NCBI GenBank assembly: GCA_003116975.1
Contig: BGKB01000003.1
Coordinates: 124,001-188,000, forward strand
From: Aurantiochytrium sp. KH105
Lineage: Eukaryota > Sar > Bigyra > Thraustochytrida > Thraustochytriidae
Length of the DNA: 64,000 nt
Reading direction: 5' to 3'
Below, piece after piece: positions 36,121-48,500 of the stretch; positions within the stretch are counted from its first letter, which is position 1, and the number at the start of each line of letters is the position of its first letter. The notes under the pieces are model-generated. The model ran no database searches, was not told the DNA's origin, and was given only the letters and a program-made list of their open reading frames with translations. A program made the position numbers and the translations under genes.

Positions 36121-39100
36121 AGATGATTGGTCGGTCGCGGCAATGATCTTGAACCGTCCCTTGTCGGCCAGGAGGTGCGACTGCCTCGCCTGTCCTTTCG
36201 GACAAACTCACGCCTTGTGCACGCACACCCCTCGTGCACGCGCGCTCAACATGCAAGCAGCGAGTGAAGCCAAAAGTCCTCAAAGGTCGTCTCTGCCAAG
36301 CTTCCTTCTCATCTCGCTAACCAACCCGTCCTTCCGCCTCGGCCCGTCCCTGCCGCGAACTCCTCCTGCAGCTGATAATCCGTCTCCGTCGATGAATGAA
36401 TGGATGCGGGATGCCCCGCGATGCGATGCGATGCGATACGCGCGGTGCGATACCGTGCTGTGCCCAGCAACCAGCCTTTTGATCCTACGTCAGCACAGCA
36501 ATCCCAGCAGCAATAGGGCAGGCATTGCCCGCAGTCAAAAGGGCTCGCGGCGCCTTCCTGCTGCGGTCGGAAGGCCGCGAAAGAATGAAGCTGGCTAATC
36601 CGCGCCACCCATTCTCCTCGCGCGAGAGAGACTCCGCTCCATGCTCCACTCCTCCACGCGAAACCTTCGCGCGAAAAGAAAATAGACTCCCCGCGAAACT
36701 GCCGTGGCGGGAAGGCAGACGTCTCCGGAGAAAGCGCTCCTGCTCGGCCCGCGATGCAGCACGCGAGCGAGCTGTCTCCTGCGTCGAGCTCCAGTTGGCT
36801 GCTGCCGCTCCACTAATTTACATGGAAAGAAAGGAAGAAAAGAAGAAAGCGCGAGTTTATGAGCGAGCTCTGCTCTGCGCGTCCCGTCCCGTCCCGTGCC
36901 GACCCGTGCCGCCGTGGCCGCGAGCTCGGGGTCGAGCTCGAGCCCGAGCTCGAGCCCGAGGCGAGGCGAGGCCAGACCTGCCGGCCGGCCGGGACGCCCC
37001 GCGCGAGACGCCGCGCGATGCGGTCCGTGGCGGGCGGTGGGCGAGAAAACCGAAGGTCCTGGGGCCCGTCCAGCCCAGCCATCCCGCCGGCGTCGCGCGC
37101 CCCCGCTGCGTGCTCCGGACGAGAGGAGGCGAGCACGGCGAGGACGGCGTCGAGACGCGGGATGCGCGGCCGCGAAGATCGGGAAAGGCGCGCGCGCGCC
37201 GCGTGTAAACTCGCGCGGCCTCGCCGCTTTTACCCAGGCCTGACTTGGTACCACCACGTATTCTATAGTGTAGTAGTGTAGAGACAGAAGAAGAAGAAAA
37301 CCACCCACCGAGAGCGGGCTCGCGATCACTTTTTATGCGTACGTACGTACGTATACGTACATACGTATGTTATACGCCATTCAACCATCCGTCGTTCGTT
37401 CGTTCGATCGATCATCGTTGGCGTCATCACTCCGAGTCGCATCGCTCGCGCCTTGGCTCGCTCCCTCCGTCCGCGACTCGACCCGACTCGACTCGACTCG
37501 AGCGACTCCGTCCCGCACGTCTGGCGACTAGCGTCTACGATGACGTATAATAAACAAACCACTCGCTACGCGGGTAGTACCTTCCCAGCTGCGACTTCAC
37601 CTTTGTTAGAGACGCAGACATACCTTCGCATCGCGTGCAGCCTCGTGCTCGGCGGCCGGGCCCTCCCGAGCATCGCGAGCGAGCGTCCTGCCCAGGAGAA
37701 AAGCGCACGGGCCTCCGGGTTTCTTCTGGCTTCAGGCTCGGCTCGGCTCGGCTTGGCTCGGCTTGGCTTGGCTTGGCTGGACTCGACTCGGACTATGACT
37801 TGGCGAGGCGTGGCTCGGCTGGCGGCACTACGGAAGTGCCAGCCGAATTATGCCCCAGGATTCGCTGTTTCTTGCAGGCCGGCCGGGCCTAAGATTCCTA
37901 AATGATAGTAGTAAGTTAGTTGCTGCAGGGAGGGACCGAGGAAAGTTTGCGCTGCCCTCGGCTTGCGGTCGATGCTGCGTCTCGATACGCCGACGAATGG
38001 ATGGCAGTGGCAGTGTGTCAATATATAAGCGATCAACCCGAAATGGATGGAGCGCACGCGGTATGTACTACTATACACTACCGCCGCACTCTTGAGCGAA
38101 CTCGACCGTCTTTCCCATCTTCACCTTGAAACCACCCACCCACTTACTCTGGCCACTCACGCCTTCGAGTCCCCGTCACTCGGGCACTCCTGTCAGCCAG
38201 ACACTCTGGCTGCCCCGGCTGGCTGCTTTTGCGAGAAGTGAAATCGTGAAATGAGTGAGCCGGGTCTCGCCCGCGCCCGTCCCTCCCCACACCTCTCCCT
38301 CTCCCCCTCTAGCCTCCCCCTGCAGACGTAATTAACATAACCACCGCGCCAGGAGGAAGGTGTGCGCCCCACAGCGGCAGAGGGCGCGCGACTGTCTTCC
38401 TTCTGTGCCGCGGCGGGACGAGCGAGTCCATCTTGGGCAGCCACGCCAAGCCAAGCCAAGCCAAGGCCAAGCACGTCGCGCTAAACTAAAGTGAAGCGAG
38501 CGCCCTCCGTTCGTTCTCTGCGGATCGCGGTCTCGACGCGAGCAGACCCTGATCGACTCGACGCCGCGCGGCTCGAGCGAGGTACGTGCGGACCCGGAGC
38601 GAGCGAGGCATGCATATGCGTGCGCGCAGCCGCGCTCGGGCGAGAGCGCTGCGAAGCGAAGCGCTGCGCTGTACTGCGCAGCGCTGTCTTGGCGAGGCTG
38701 GACGTGGACGGCGTGGACGGCGTGGCGATGCACAGAGGCAACGGACGAGATGGCGGCGCGTGGCTAGCTTAGCTGGCGAGCGATGTCCGCGCATGACGAA
38801 GAAACGACGCGCGATGAGTCGTCGCTTGCTTACTTGCTCGCCTGCTTGCTGCTATTAGAGACTGAGAGAGAGAGATGCTGGCGGTGACGGACTTGCGGGA
38901 CGGACGCGGAGCCGCTGGCTTCTTCACCCATTCAGACGATGTCTACAGGGAGCGAGCAAGCGAGGCATGTGTCCCAGCGCTACACTTGCGGGCTCTGGGG
39001 CGCGGGAAGAGATTTGCTCCCGTTCGCCTGCCTGCTTGCTCGCTCAAGAGACGGGATCATGGTGCAATGAGATAAATGGTGTGGAACGGTGAGAATCATC

Positions 39101-39228
39101 GCAACAAACAGCCAACTGACGTCGAATGAACGAACGAACGAACGAACGAACGAATGGACGAAACGTGAACAGCGAGCTTGCCCGATACAACCACCTACCC
39201 CTCTCTCTCGAGAACCTGATTTAGCAAA
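36121..39228. other. 3.1-kb gene-poor region with simple repeats
   Basis: No convincing gene. Holds GCTCGAGCCCGAG repeats (about 36930-36965), an alternating TACGTACG tract (about 37338-37372), a GGCTC/GGCTT minisatellite (about 37738-37790), and (GAAC)n at about 39124-39152. A TTCGCGCGAAAA palindrome (36666-36677) and GGCGGGAA (36707-36714) look like E2F-type sites. The right-hand part may be 5' untranslated sequence of the pyrophosphatase gene (see the intron entry). Confidence 0.5.
38582..39224 (+). other. Possible 5'-UTR intron of the pyrophosphatase gene
   Basis: A strong donor (GAG then GTACGTGCGG) at 38582 and an acceptor TGATTTAG ending at 39224, four bases before the start codon. 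Ribosomal protein S6 shows the same donor core (GTACGTGCG) and a similar TTAG acceptor just upstream of its ATG. Inferred from sequence only. Confidence 0.35.
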
Positions 39229-41583
39229 ATGATCGAAGCTGCATCCATCACCGACAATGCCGGCGCCGAGGCGACGGCCATTGTGCTGATCGTGGCGTCG
39301 TCCATCATCGGCCTGCTCTTCGCTGGCCTCCAGTACTACAAGATCAAGTCCATCGACATGACGCTTAACCAGACCGAGGAGTCTCTCGTCAACTACGACG
39401 ACCAGCCAAGCGGCGGCGAGACCCACCAAGAAAAGCTCAAGAACATTTCGGAGGCCATCCAGCTCGGCGCCCGCTCTTTCCTCAAGGCCGAGTACTCCAT
39501 CTGCGCCGTCTTCCTCGCCGTCTTTGGCATCATCCTCCTTGTCCTTTTGGGCACCGCCGATAACTGCGGTCCCGTCCCAGTCTCCACCGGCGTGCCCCAG
39601 TCCGGCGACTGCTGGGCCGATGCTGGCTTCACGCTCCTCGCCTTCCTCATTGGTGGCGTCACCTCGATGGTCTGCGGCCTCGTTGGCATGCTCATCGCCG
39701 TCTACACCAACGTGCGCTGCACCGTCGAGGCCACCCGCGGCTGGACCGGCGCCTTTAACGCGGCCTTCCGCGGTGGCGCCGTCATGGGCTTTTGCCTTTC
39801 CAGCCTTGGCCTCCTCGTGCTCTACATTGTCATTGAGGTCTACCGCGTCTACTTTGTCTCGGGTCACGGCGAGGAGACCACCGAGGTCGATGGCGAGCAG
39901 CAGCCCGTCTTCATCTACCTCATCTTCTTCGAGGTTGTCGCCGGCTACGGTCTCGGTGGCAGCTCCATCGCCCTCTTTGGCCGCGTTGGTGGCGGTATCT
40001 ACACCAAGGCCGCCGATGTCGGTGCCGATCTCGTCGGCAAGGTCGAGAAGAACATCCCCGAGGACGACCCGCGCAACCCGGCCACCATTGCCGATAACGT
40101 CGGTGACAACGTCGGTGACATCGCCGGCATGGGTGCCGATCTCTTTGGCTCTTTTGCCGAGTCCACCAGCGCCGCACTCGTGCTCAGCGCCACCTCGACC
40201 CAGCTCCAGGAGAGCTACGCCACCATGCTCTTTCCCCTCGTCATCTCGGCCATGGGCATTCTCGCCTGCATTCTTACTTCCTTTGTCGCGACCAACATCC
40301 GCCCGGTCCGTGATGGCGCCCAGGTCGAGACGGTGCTCAAGACCCAGCTCGTGCTCTCCACCATCATCCTCACCCCGCTCCTCGCTCTCGTGTCCTGGTT
40401 CTTCTTGCCCGCGGACTTTACCTTTGGCGCCGACCCGAACGCGAACTCCATCCAGGGCACCGCCGAGGTGAGCCACTGGTGGGGTGCCTTCATCTGCCTT
40501 GCCTGCGGCCTGTGGGCGGGTCTCTTCACTGGCCTTATCACCGAGTACTACACCAGCTACTCGTACTCGCCTGTCAAGGAGGTCGCTGCCTCGTCCGAGA
40601 CCGGCGCTGCCACCGTCATCATTTACGGTCTCGCTCTTGGCTACAAGTCGGCCATCATTCCTGTCTTCCTCTTCGCGCTCACCATCTTTGCCAGCTTCTA
40701 CCTCTGCGGCCTCTACGGTGTCTCGCTCGCGGCCCTCGGTATGCTGTCCTCCTTCTCGATTGGCCTCACCATTGACGGCTACGGACCCATCACGGACAAC
40801 GCTGGCGGCCTCGCCGAGATGGCCGAGCTCGGCGAGAACGTGCGTCACATCACCGACACCCTCGATGCTGCCGGCAACACCACCGCCGCCATTGGCAAGG
40901 GCTTTGCCATCGGTTCCGCCGCCCTTGTCTCGCTCGCCCTCTTTGGCGCTTACGTGTCCCGCATTGGTGCCCTCGAGGAGGGCATCAACATTCTCTCGCC
41001 CATCACCTTTGCCTTCCTCCTCATTGGCGCCATGGTCCCCTACTGGTTCTCGGCCATGACCATGAAGTCCGTCGGCATTGCCGCCCAGGCCATGGTTATG
41101 GAGGTCCGCGAGCAGTTTAACACGATTGAGGGCATCATGGAGGGCACCGCCAAGCCGGACTACGCCCGCTGCGTCGAGATCTCCACGCGCGCCTCGCTCC
41201 GCGAGATGATCGCCCCCTCGGCGCTCGTTATCCTCGCCCCCATCCTCACGGGCTACCTCTTTGGCGTCTTTGCGCTTGCCGGCTACCTTGCGGGCTCTCT
41301 CGTGTCCGCCGTCCAGCTTGCCATCTCCGCTTCGAACACCGGCGGCGCCTGGGATAACTCCAAGAAGTTCATTGAGCAGGGTAACTTTAATGGCAAGGGC
41401 TCCGAGAACCACAAGGCCGCCGTCGTCGGTGATACCGTTGGTGATCCGCTCAAGGATACTTCTGGCCCGGCCCTCAACATCGTCATGAAGCTCCAGGCCA
41501 TCATCTCGCTTGTCTTTGCGGCCAGTTTCAGCCGCTTTGCCCTCCCTGACGGCCAGGCCTGGGCTGGATACCCGCAGAACTGA
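39229..41583 (+). CDS. K+-dependent H+-translocating inorganic pyrophosphatase (V-PPase type I)
   Basis: 784 codons. Membrane pump that uses pyrophosphate hydrolysis to move protons into vacuoles or acidocalcisomes. About 15-16 hydrophobic segments. Active-site motifs are intact: [11 protein letters not shown] from Asp263, then [18 protein letters not shown], and late [17 protein letters not shown]. The determinant position in [10 protein letters not shown] (Ala553/Ala554) has Ala where K+-independent enzymes carry Lys, so the K+-dependent class is predicted. Codons end almost always in C, unlike most neighbours, suggesting high expression. Single coding exon. ATG context GCAAAATGA. Confidence 0.96.
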   Translation: MIEAASITDNAGAEATAIVLIVASSIIGLLFAGLQYYKIKSIDMTLNQTEESLVNYDDQPSGGETHQEKLKNISEAIQLGARSFLKAEYSICAVFLAVFGIILLVLLGTADNCGPVPVSTGVPQSGDCWADAGFTLLAFLIGGVTSMVCGLVGMLIAVYTNVRCTVEATRGWTGAFNAAFRGGAVMGFCLSSLGLLVLYIVIEVYRVYFVSGHGEETTEVDGEQQPVFIYLIFFEVVAGYGLGGSSIALFGRVGGGIYTKAADVGADLVGKVEKNIPEDDPRNPATIADNVGDNVGDIAGMGADLFGSFAESTSAALVLSATSTQLQESYATMLFPLVISAMGILACILTSFVATNIRPVRDGAQVETVLKTQLVLSTIILTPLLALVSWFFLPADFTFGADPNANSIQGTAEVSHWWGAFICLACGLWAGLFTGLITEYYTSYSYSPVKEVAASSETGAATVIIYGLALGYKSAIIPVFLFALTIFASFYLCGLYGVSLAALGMLSSFSIGLTIDGYGPITDNAGGLAEMAELGENVRHITDTLDAAGNTTAAIGKGFAIGSAALVSLALFGAYVSRIGALEEGINILSPITFAFLLIGAMVPYWFSAMTMKSVGIAAQAMVMEVREQFNTIEGIMEGTAKPDYARCVEISTRASLREMIAPSALVILAPILTGYLFGVFALAGYLAGSLVSAVQLAISASNTGGAWDNSKKFIEQGNFNGKGSENHKAAVVGDTVGDPLKDTSGPALNIVMKLQAIISLVFAASFSRFALPDGQAWAGYPQN

Positions 41584-42895
41584 TCAAAATTGCTCAAATT
41601 GATGATCGCTTGATTGATAAAGGGATTGCGCTCTCAAGTTATTTTTCATCATCTTCTTCTTCCTTTTTCTTGTTTCCATGGCAGGCTTTCCTGGCTCCTA
41701 TCATCTTGATGCCATCATTGGTCCTGTTGCTTGCTTGTGGGTGCATGGAATGGAAATCCATTCATCGCAATCATCTTCTTGCTGCGCTTCGGTCGATATT
41801 GGGCATTCCAACTATATATCTCGTATACCTTGAATATCGAGACAGGTGATTTGGGGACATGGTGAGGCTTGAGATGGTCTTTGTACATATCAAGGCTGCT
41901 TTGCTTGAACGATCATCTCCGGGATCACCACGCGCAAGATAAAGATCCTTTCTTTGACGTTTACTCGCATTCGCACGTAACCTGAACAGTCCTCGTTTGA
42001 TTTTAACCTCGAGATACTAACAGGCAAGTCAAAGGCGAAGGCAATTGCAAAGGCCGACCAATGAAAGCGTTGAGAGAGAACAAGCAGCTCTCACTTGAAG
42101 GGTATAGCTCTGGGCCAGATGGAGCAACGCCAAATAAACTTGCACAATGCCAAAGCTACATTTTTCAGTAAACGTTCAAGACACACAGCTGCATGGCCAT
42201 GCGCTCAAGGATGAGAGTTCGTCTTCCAGTTGCAATTTTTTGTGCGTTTTCTACTCTTTGTACGTCACTCACTTCTCCAAGTTTTCGTGTCCATCTAAAC
42301 GTGTGCCCAATCCATCGAAGCGACGCTTCTTCCTATCACCCGCTCGCTCGCTTGCTCGCGTGCCTGCTTGCTTGCTTGCTCACTAACTTGCTTGCTCGCG
42401 ATAGTTTCTTCGTCACTGTCAATCATTCACCTTGGAGCCCAACTTGTCCTCTCCTCTCCTCTGATTGACTGTGAACGTTACATCGACTTCACAGCCGAGT
42501 TCAAGCAGACCAAACACACAAACAAGCAAACGAAGAACTTTTCGCTGACTGGCTCGCGCTCGCTCGAAGGCGCGCCGAAGTGTTGCTAACCTGTCCGCGC
42601 GCGCGCGCCCGCCCGCACGTCCGCGCGCCCGCCTGTAGCTGTCGCCCGCACGTCGTCGTCGTGCTCTCACGCAGCCATCTGCGCGAGCGTAGTCGAGCAG
42701 GTGCGCGGAAGCCCAAGGACGAGGCGAAACAATGGTACGTGCCAGCCCTTTGGCCCGCCGCCCCAGCGACCCGGAAAACTGACGATGGTGCGACGCATTT
42801 TGCGCTGGGGGGATGAATTGCACGCTTACGCGTCCATTGCTCGCTCCGTGATGACCTTGCTGTCGATGGGTAAATAGGCGGACTCTGGCGCCGAT
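41584..42895. other. Intergenic, no gene recognised
   Basis: AT-richer 3' flank of the pyrophosphatase gene, then a GCTTGCTCGC repeat tract at about 42342-42402 and GC-rich DNA up to HSBP1. No gene seen. Confidence 0.5.
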
Positions 42896-43424
42896 ATGAC
42901 GGGCAAGAACCCGCCCATGGACGCAACCGACGGCAACACCGCGCCGCAGGAGGAGCCTGACCTCAGCGTCTTTGTAAGTTCAAGTCTCTCTTTGCTGTTT
43001 CTGGATCTACTTTGCGCATGCAGTGTGACGACTAACATCTCGCTTGTCATTCCATTATATGTGGTCGCGATTTGTCCGTCACAGGTGCAAAACCTGCTCA
43101 CGCAAATGGTACGTTCGATCGCTCGCGCCATTCGTCGCGAGTTGTACATGCGCCTTATGTGTACGTTATAACTGACAGCTGCCTTTTACATTCTCGTCCT
43201 CTGTTTTGTGCTGCGAATTACAGTCCTCAAGGTTCCAGCAAATGAGCGAGGCTATTGTGGGCCGCATCGACGAGATGGGAGATAGGATAGACGGCCTTGA
43301 AAAGTCCATTTCCGAGCTCATGGCCCAGGCTGGCGTCGATGAGACCGAAGAGAATGCCAACGTTGGCGCAGGCGGCTCGGGCGAGCTGCTCAATGATGAC
43401 CCCAATGCGCCCTCGGACGAATAA
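42896..43424 (+). CDS. HSBP1: Heat shock factor-binding protein 1, three exons
   Basis: Spliced: exons 42896-42973, 43085-43108 and 43224-43424 give 100 residues. Introns of 111 and 115 bases have GTAAGT and GTACGT donors and CACAG and TACAG acceptors. Family: small trimeric coiled-coil protein that binds heat shock factor 1 and the WASH complex. Seen: VQNLLTQM (all of exon 2, 24 nt, phase 0) followed by [19 protein letters not shown] and [15 protein letters not shown], matching HSBP1 without gaps across both junctions. N-terminal 25 residues and the acidic C-terminal tail are less conserved. Without splicing no continuous frame covers the domain. The stop lies 198 bp from the stop of the convergent coiled-coil gene. 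Confidence 0.93.
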
Positions 43425-43621
43425 AGAGCATCGTTCTCTCGCTTTTCTCTTTTTGGACTTACACTTCGTAGCCGAGACTTGCGCATGCACAAAATTGCTC
43501 GTAGCCCCAAAAAAGAAGAGAGAAAAGCAAAAAGCAACAAAGTATGAAAAAAAGACGAATGTTTGTTTACCAGAGATGTTCAGTGTTCATGTCAGCAGGG
43601 TTGCGCGCAAAGTGAATCAGG

Positions 43622-44530
43622 CTATTTCAATGGACTTTCGAGAAGAAAAGCGTCAAGATCACTTGCGAAGGCGTCAAGCTGTGCTTGTAGATTCATCACA
43701 CCCTCGAGTTCCTCTTGTGCCTGCGTACCAATCGAGCTCGTGTGAAGTTGTGCCGCCTCGGAGCGGCCAAAGTCTTGACCAAGCGCATCAATGTCTCGTC
43801 GCAGTGAAGCAAAATTGCGCTCTTTACTCGTCACCCCCTCGAGGACGCGTGCTCCTGCGCGATCTAACGCATCATTGGGCCGCTGCTGCGCAAGCTCTGC
43901 AAAACGTCGCTGCAACGCTTCCGTCTCGCGCATGCGTTCGTCTGCTTTTAAAGAAGACGACCCAAGATCATTTTCCACGCTTTCCTCTGCGAGGATTGCT
44001 AGTCTGTGCTCTTCCAGGGCGCGTTCTTGTGCGAGAGAGGCCTCGAGCTCTTGCATTTTACGTTGTCGTTCAAACTGCCATGTATCCAAGCCCACTAGAA
44101 CTTGGTCCATGGACGTCAGCAGGGCTCCTGATTTTTCAGCGTCGACGTCGTGCATCGATTGCTTTTCTTCATTGGACATGACGAGGGCTTCTCGTTGTGA
44201 TTCGTTCTGCAAGGCTTGCATGGCTTCACGCACTTGCACATCTTCATCATTGTTATTATCCTCCTCGATGTCCTGATTCGAGTCTTGCGTGCCGTCTTCT
44301 TCATCGTTTTCTTGCTGATTTCCAACGTTGGGCTGACTACGAACTGCAGCTAGCTTGTCGGGGTGACAGACATCTACCTCTTCACGCAACGACGCCATCG
44401 TTTCTGCCTTGTCATCGTGCGCAATCTCGTCGCTCTCGCAACGACCCTTTTCATTGTTGCTCGGTCCAGGATGCTCTTGCCTGCTTCGATTGCTTCGCAG
44501 CGCGAGCACATCCAGTTTTCGTGCGCGCAT
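43622..44530 (-). CDS. Hypothetical coiled-coil protein
   Basis: 302 codons from ATG 44530; an in-frame ATG at 44398 (MASLREEV) has an ACGATGG context like several neighbours and would give 258, so the true start is uncertain. An acidic Asn/Asp/Glu-rich segment (QENDEEDG...EEDNNNDEDV) is followed by a largely helical, coiled-coil-prone region with many Glu, Gln, Leu and Arg residues (FERQRKMQELEASLAQERAL and similar). The C-terminal helix ends in DAFASDLDAFLLESPLK. No recognised domain. Divergent from the retinoblastoma-family gene. Confidence 0.7.
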   Translation of the reverse strand: MRARKLDVLALRSNRSRQEHPGPSNNEKGRCESDEIAHDDKAETMASLREEVDVCHPDKLAAVRSQPNVGNQQENDEEDGTQDSNQDIEEDNNNDEDVQVREAMQALQNESQREALVMSNEEKQSMHDVDAEKSGALLTSMDQVLVGLDTWQFERQRKMQELEASLAQERALEEHRLAILAEESVENDLGSSSLKADERMRETEALQRRFAELAQQRPNDALDRAGARVLEGVTSKERNFASLRRDIDALGQDFGRSEAAQLHTSSIGTQAQEELEGVMNLQAQLDAFASDLDAFLLESPLK

Positions 44531-45521
44531 GGCGCCCAGAGTTTCGCGCTCACTCGGTCAGCACTGGAACGAGTTCCTTCGCATCGCCCAGTTCGCCTTT
44601 CGAGCAAACCCACGCTCAGCCTTCTGCGCCGTCGCAGCGTCGTTCTCGTCAACCTGATCAATTCAAGTCTCTTCCTGCAAACCCACCGAGCCCGTCCGTA
44701 TTTGATGTCATACAAGTCTTCACTCTGGAGGCTCGCTCGCTCGCTCGCTCTGCCTCAGCTTGCGCTTCGGCTGCCGCGTCCTCCTTCTGCAAAAACCCAA
44801 AGGCCGCCTCCTCGCCGCGCTCTTCTCCCTCCCCAAAGTCGCCACGACTCTCGCTGGCCTGCGCTGCGCTCGCCTCGCCTCGCCTCGCAAGCCGCGCCTT
44901 GCCTCGCTCGCAAGCCGCGCGTCCCAGCGCGCTCTCGCCTCGCGTGCTCGGCGCCGCGCCCCAGCCGTAACGGCCACACGCGCCCGCACCGGACGCCGCG
45001 ACCGTGCTTGCCTCTCCCCGCTGTGAATAGCGCCGATTCCGGTGCACGCGGATCCACGGGGCAGGACTCGCCCGGCGCCCCCGCGGGGCCGGCGGCCGAG
45101 CAGGCGCGAGGGGCGGCGCGGGGGCACCGCGCGCGCGGCGGGATCGCAGCCGCGTGAGCATACTTCGATCGATCGATCGATCGATCGATCGCAACCACCG
45201 CGCGGGAGCGAGCGAGCACGCGCGCGCGCGCAGAGCCCAGGCCGCCGCCGCGCAGCGTCCGCCTGCCCGCGTGCCTGCCTGCGTGCGTGCCTGCGTGCCT
45301 GCCTGCGTGCCTGCCTGCGGCGCCCCGCGGCGCGTTGGCTGGCCGGTCGGCCGGTCGGTCGTTCATCGCGCGCATCCATCGGGCTGGGCTCGACGCCCGC
45401 GCGCGACCCCGCGCCCGCGCCCGCGCGACCCCGCGCCCGCGCGAGCGCGACCCCGCGCGCGAGCCGCCTCCCCTCCGTCTCCCGCCCGGTCCCGCCGCGC
45501 GCCGCGCCGCCCGCGCCGAGG
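44531..45521. promoter_or_regulatory. Divergent promoter region between coiled-coil and RB-family genes
   Basis: GC-rich, with GCTC runs near 44731-44750, (GATC)n at about 45166-45190, and GCCTGCGT repeats at about 45262-45318. The open frame running into the RB-family gene here reads as Arg/Pro/Ala repeats and was not included. Confidence 0.55.
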
Positions 45522-48500
45522 ATGACGGCGCGGACCGCCGCGGAGAAGGAGCAGCAGCAGGCGCAGGAGCACGGCCAGGAGGACGCGGAGGGCGCGTACG
45601 CGGAGGCGACGATGGAGGGCGCGGAGGCGCGCGTGGAGCAGACGTGCGCGGATCTGGGCCTCGACGCCGCGGCGGCCCGCCGCGCCAGCGCGCTGCTGCG
45701 CAGGATCTGCGAGGAGAAGGACCTCGCCGGCGCGGACCTCGACGCCTGGCGCGCGAGCGTCGTCTTCGTCGTCGCGGCGCGGCTCCTCGAGGAGGAGGAG
45801 ATCCGCGCCGCCCAGCAGGGCAAGGGCGACGGAGCAAACGGAAACGCTGACGCCGCTTCTTCGGGCGAAGAGACCGCGCGGAAGAGGCAGAAGCGTCTCG
45901 ACGGAACCGCGGGCGGTTTTACAGTGCCTCAGGAGGCACTGAAGCGCATCCACCTGCGGAAGATCGGCCTCGAAAATATCCTCAAGGCCCATCACGATGC
46001 AACCGAATTCGGAGAAACCTTTGTAGATCAAGTGCATACTGCCGCGCGCGTCGAAGGCGGCATTCAGGAAGAATCCCTCAAGGCCCTCGAGGACTCGCTC
46101 AAGGCACACAAGCAGCTCGGCCTCTTGTATCAAAAATTCGTCGTAATCTGCAGGGATCAGGACCCTTTGCCCGTTTCAAGACGAGCCCTGGCCTGGTATC
46201 TCTTCCTCGTGGGCCGACGCTTGCTCGCGCACGACCAGGACATGGCATGGTCGTACGAACTCTTGCTCGACGCCGTGAGCCACGTGCGACAGGACAAAGC
46301 GAGCAGCGACCGCATGACCGGGCTCGTCGACCAGTTGACAAAACTTGGCGTTAACCCCACGGACGCCATGGACGTAGGTCGTCACTATGAAATCGCATAC
46401 TTGCAGGACATGGCTAGTCTCGACGAGCGCTCATTTCTCAAGCACGAGAATGTCGCATGCATACCAGCGCAAACCCCGCTCAAGGAACGCCGGGCGCCTC
46501 GTGCCGGCGAAAATCCAGCAGATGCTCCCGGCTCCGCATCTTCAGATGCTCAGCCGGAAAACAATCACATGCCTCCCCCCGTCCAAGCCCGCACGCGATT
46601 CAAGCGCAAAGCCGAGGAAATGGCTGCTGTTCGCACGCTTCTGCCGTCAAAAACTCTCTTCAGTGGCGACGCCGAGGAGGGTGCTCCTCGCGAAGTTCTC
46701 TTTGATATGTCCACCGCTCCTCATGCAACAAGTCCTCGCAACGGGTCCACGACGCGACGAGCGCAGTTTAGACGACCTGCAGAGACGCCGGTGTCGCTCG
46801 CCGTGGAGACGAGCAACTGGCTCAACCGCGAACTAGACGGCGCATCAGAATCACCGGAAGCAACACTGCTCCGCTTTTTCGCAGAGTGCGAGGAGGCGCA
46901 CAACCAACAACGTGAGCAACGCAGCGTCAGTGAACTTCCCCAGGACGAAGCTGAAAACGAGCAGCCTGTTACATTAGTGCAAGCTTTTGGTTGCCTCGCC
47001 TCTGATACGGAAGCACGGCTACGAGAAATGCGCGCCGCTCTCCTGCAAGACGGAACCGAGGATGGGCCCCAGCCGCACATTAGCAAAGAGCTCTTTCACG
47101 GCACACATGCTGCTGGTCAGGGGGCTGCTTGCTCATCCTCATCTTCCGTGGCCGCAATCAAAAAGCATACTGCCGCCGGCACCAAACTGTACTATCGCGT
47201 GCTCGAGTCCATCTTGCAAGGCGAGGCCACCCGTCTTCGCGTTGCCGATGTCGACTCTCGTGCTTCCAAGGGGAACTTGTATTCTCTTTTGAAGTCAGAC
47301 ATGTTTCACCGGGGTCTCTTTGCCTGCTGCATGGAGGTCATTTTTCGCGCAAAGGAGATTTTTCGCCTCATGCATCCAACTTTGACGGACCGCCTGGGCG
47401 TCCCGGGTCTCGAGCTGCTCAAGGTCCTCGAGAGCTTCATGAAGTATGTGCCCATGCTTCCCAAGATGCTGGTACAACACATGCACATGCTCGAGACGGA
47501 TATCCTCGAAGAGCACGTCTGGCGTAAAGGCTCGCCAATCTTTGACCTCTTGCACGAGCGCAAGCGGGTCGTTGAGATCGAACGCACCGACATCGCCACG
47601 GTGCCCAAGTTGCACCGCCTCGATGAATTCTTTACGCAGAAGCTTCTTGCTCACGCGCACGCCAAGGCGAAAAAGATCTTTATGCGCCTCGGATACCCGC
47701 AAAATGATACGGGCTTCTACAAGGATATTTGGCGTGTCTTCCGCGAGGCCATCAAGCATCACCCCGAGCTCTGCGAGGATCGGCACCTTGATTCGGTCAT
47801 CTTGTGTTCCATCTTTGCCGTGTCTAAGCTCCGGGCCGTGGAGCCGGTGCTGACCTTCAAGCGGCTCGTGGCCGTGTACAAGGAATCACGCGTGGAAAAC
47901 GCCGACACGTATGCTGCTTTAATCAGCAACATGAGCCGTTTTCGCACCCAAAACCTCGCGCGAACAGACAAAGTTGTTGATCGTATTTACATGCCCAACA
48001 ACGCAAACAAACGCACGACCCGAAGCGGCGCGTACAACCATACAGGCACCATCGTGGACTTTTACAACCAGATGTTCCTGCCGCGCATGAAACCCACCAT
48101 TCTCAATTTGCGCGCCCCGGCTGGTGCTGTAAGATCGCGGCCGCCCAGATCCTTTCTGCCCCCAGCGCCTAGAACTGCTGCCGTCCTCCCCCCTGTTTCT
48201 CCCTCGAACAGGGCGTCGGCCCCGGCATTTAGTAGCTTTGAGTCCCCTGGCAGATCGAGGGTTTCCATTTACGCGTCACCGGCTCCGAGCCTGCTGGCTC
48301 GCGCACAAATGTCAAATGTGGAAATGACGCCACAAACGCGGAGATTATACGCTCAGGCGGAGCCCGAAACGCACAATGTACAGCTCATCAATGCGCAGCA
48401 GGGCCGTCGGTCGCGCTTGCACATTAATCCCATGGCCGACGACGACGATGAGGATGAAGACGCCAACCACGGTGCCGGCCATCAGGCCTCTCGCCGTCAA

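Noticed and set aside
38980..41412. An 810-codon minus-strand open frame
   Set aside because: Antisense shadow of the pyrophosphatase gene, caused by its C-ending codons.
45042..45521. N-terminal extension of the RB-family frame by 160 codons
   Set aside because: Arg/Pro/Ala-rich translation of GC repeats including (GATC)n; the ATG at 45522 begins normal protein.
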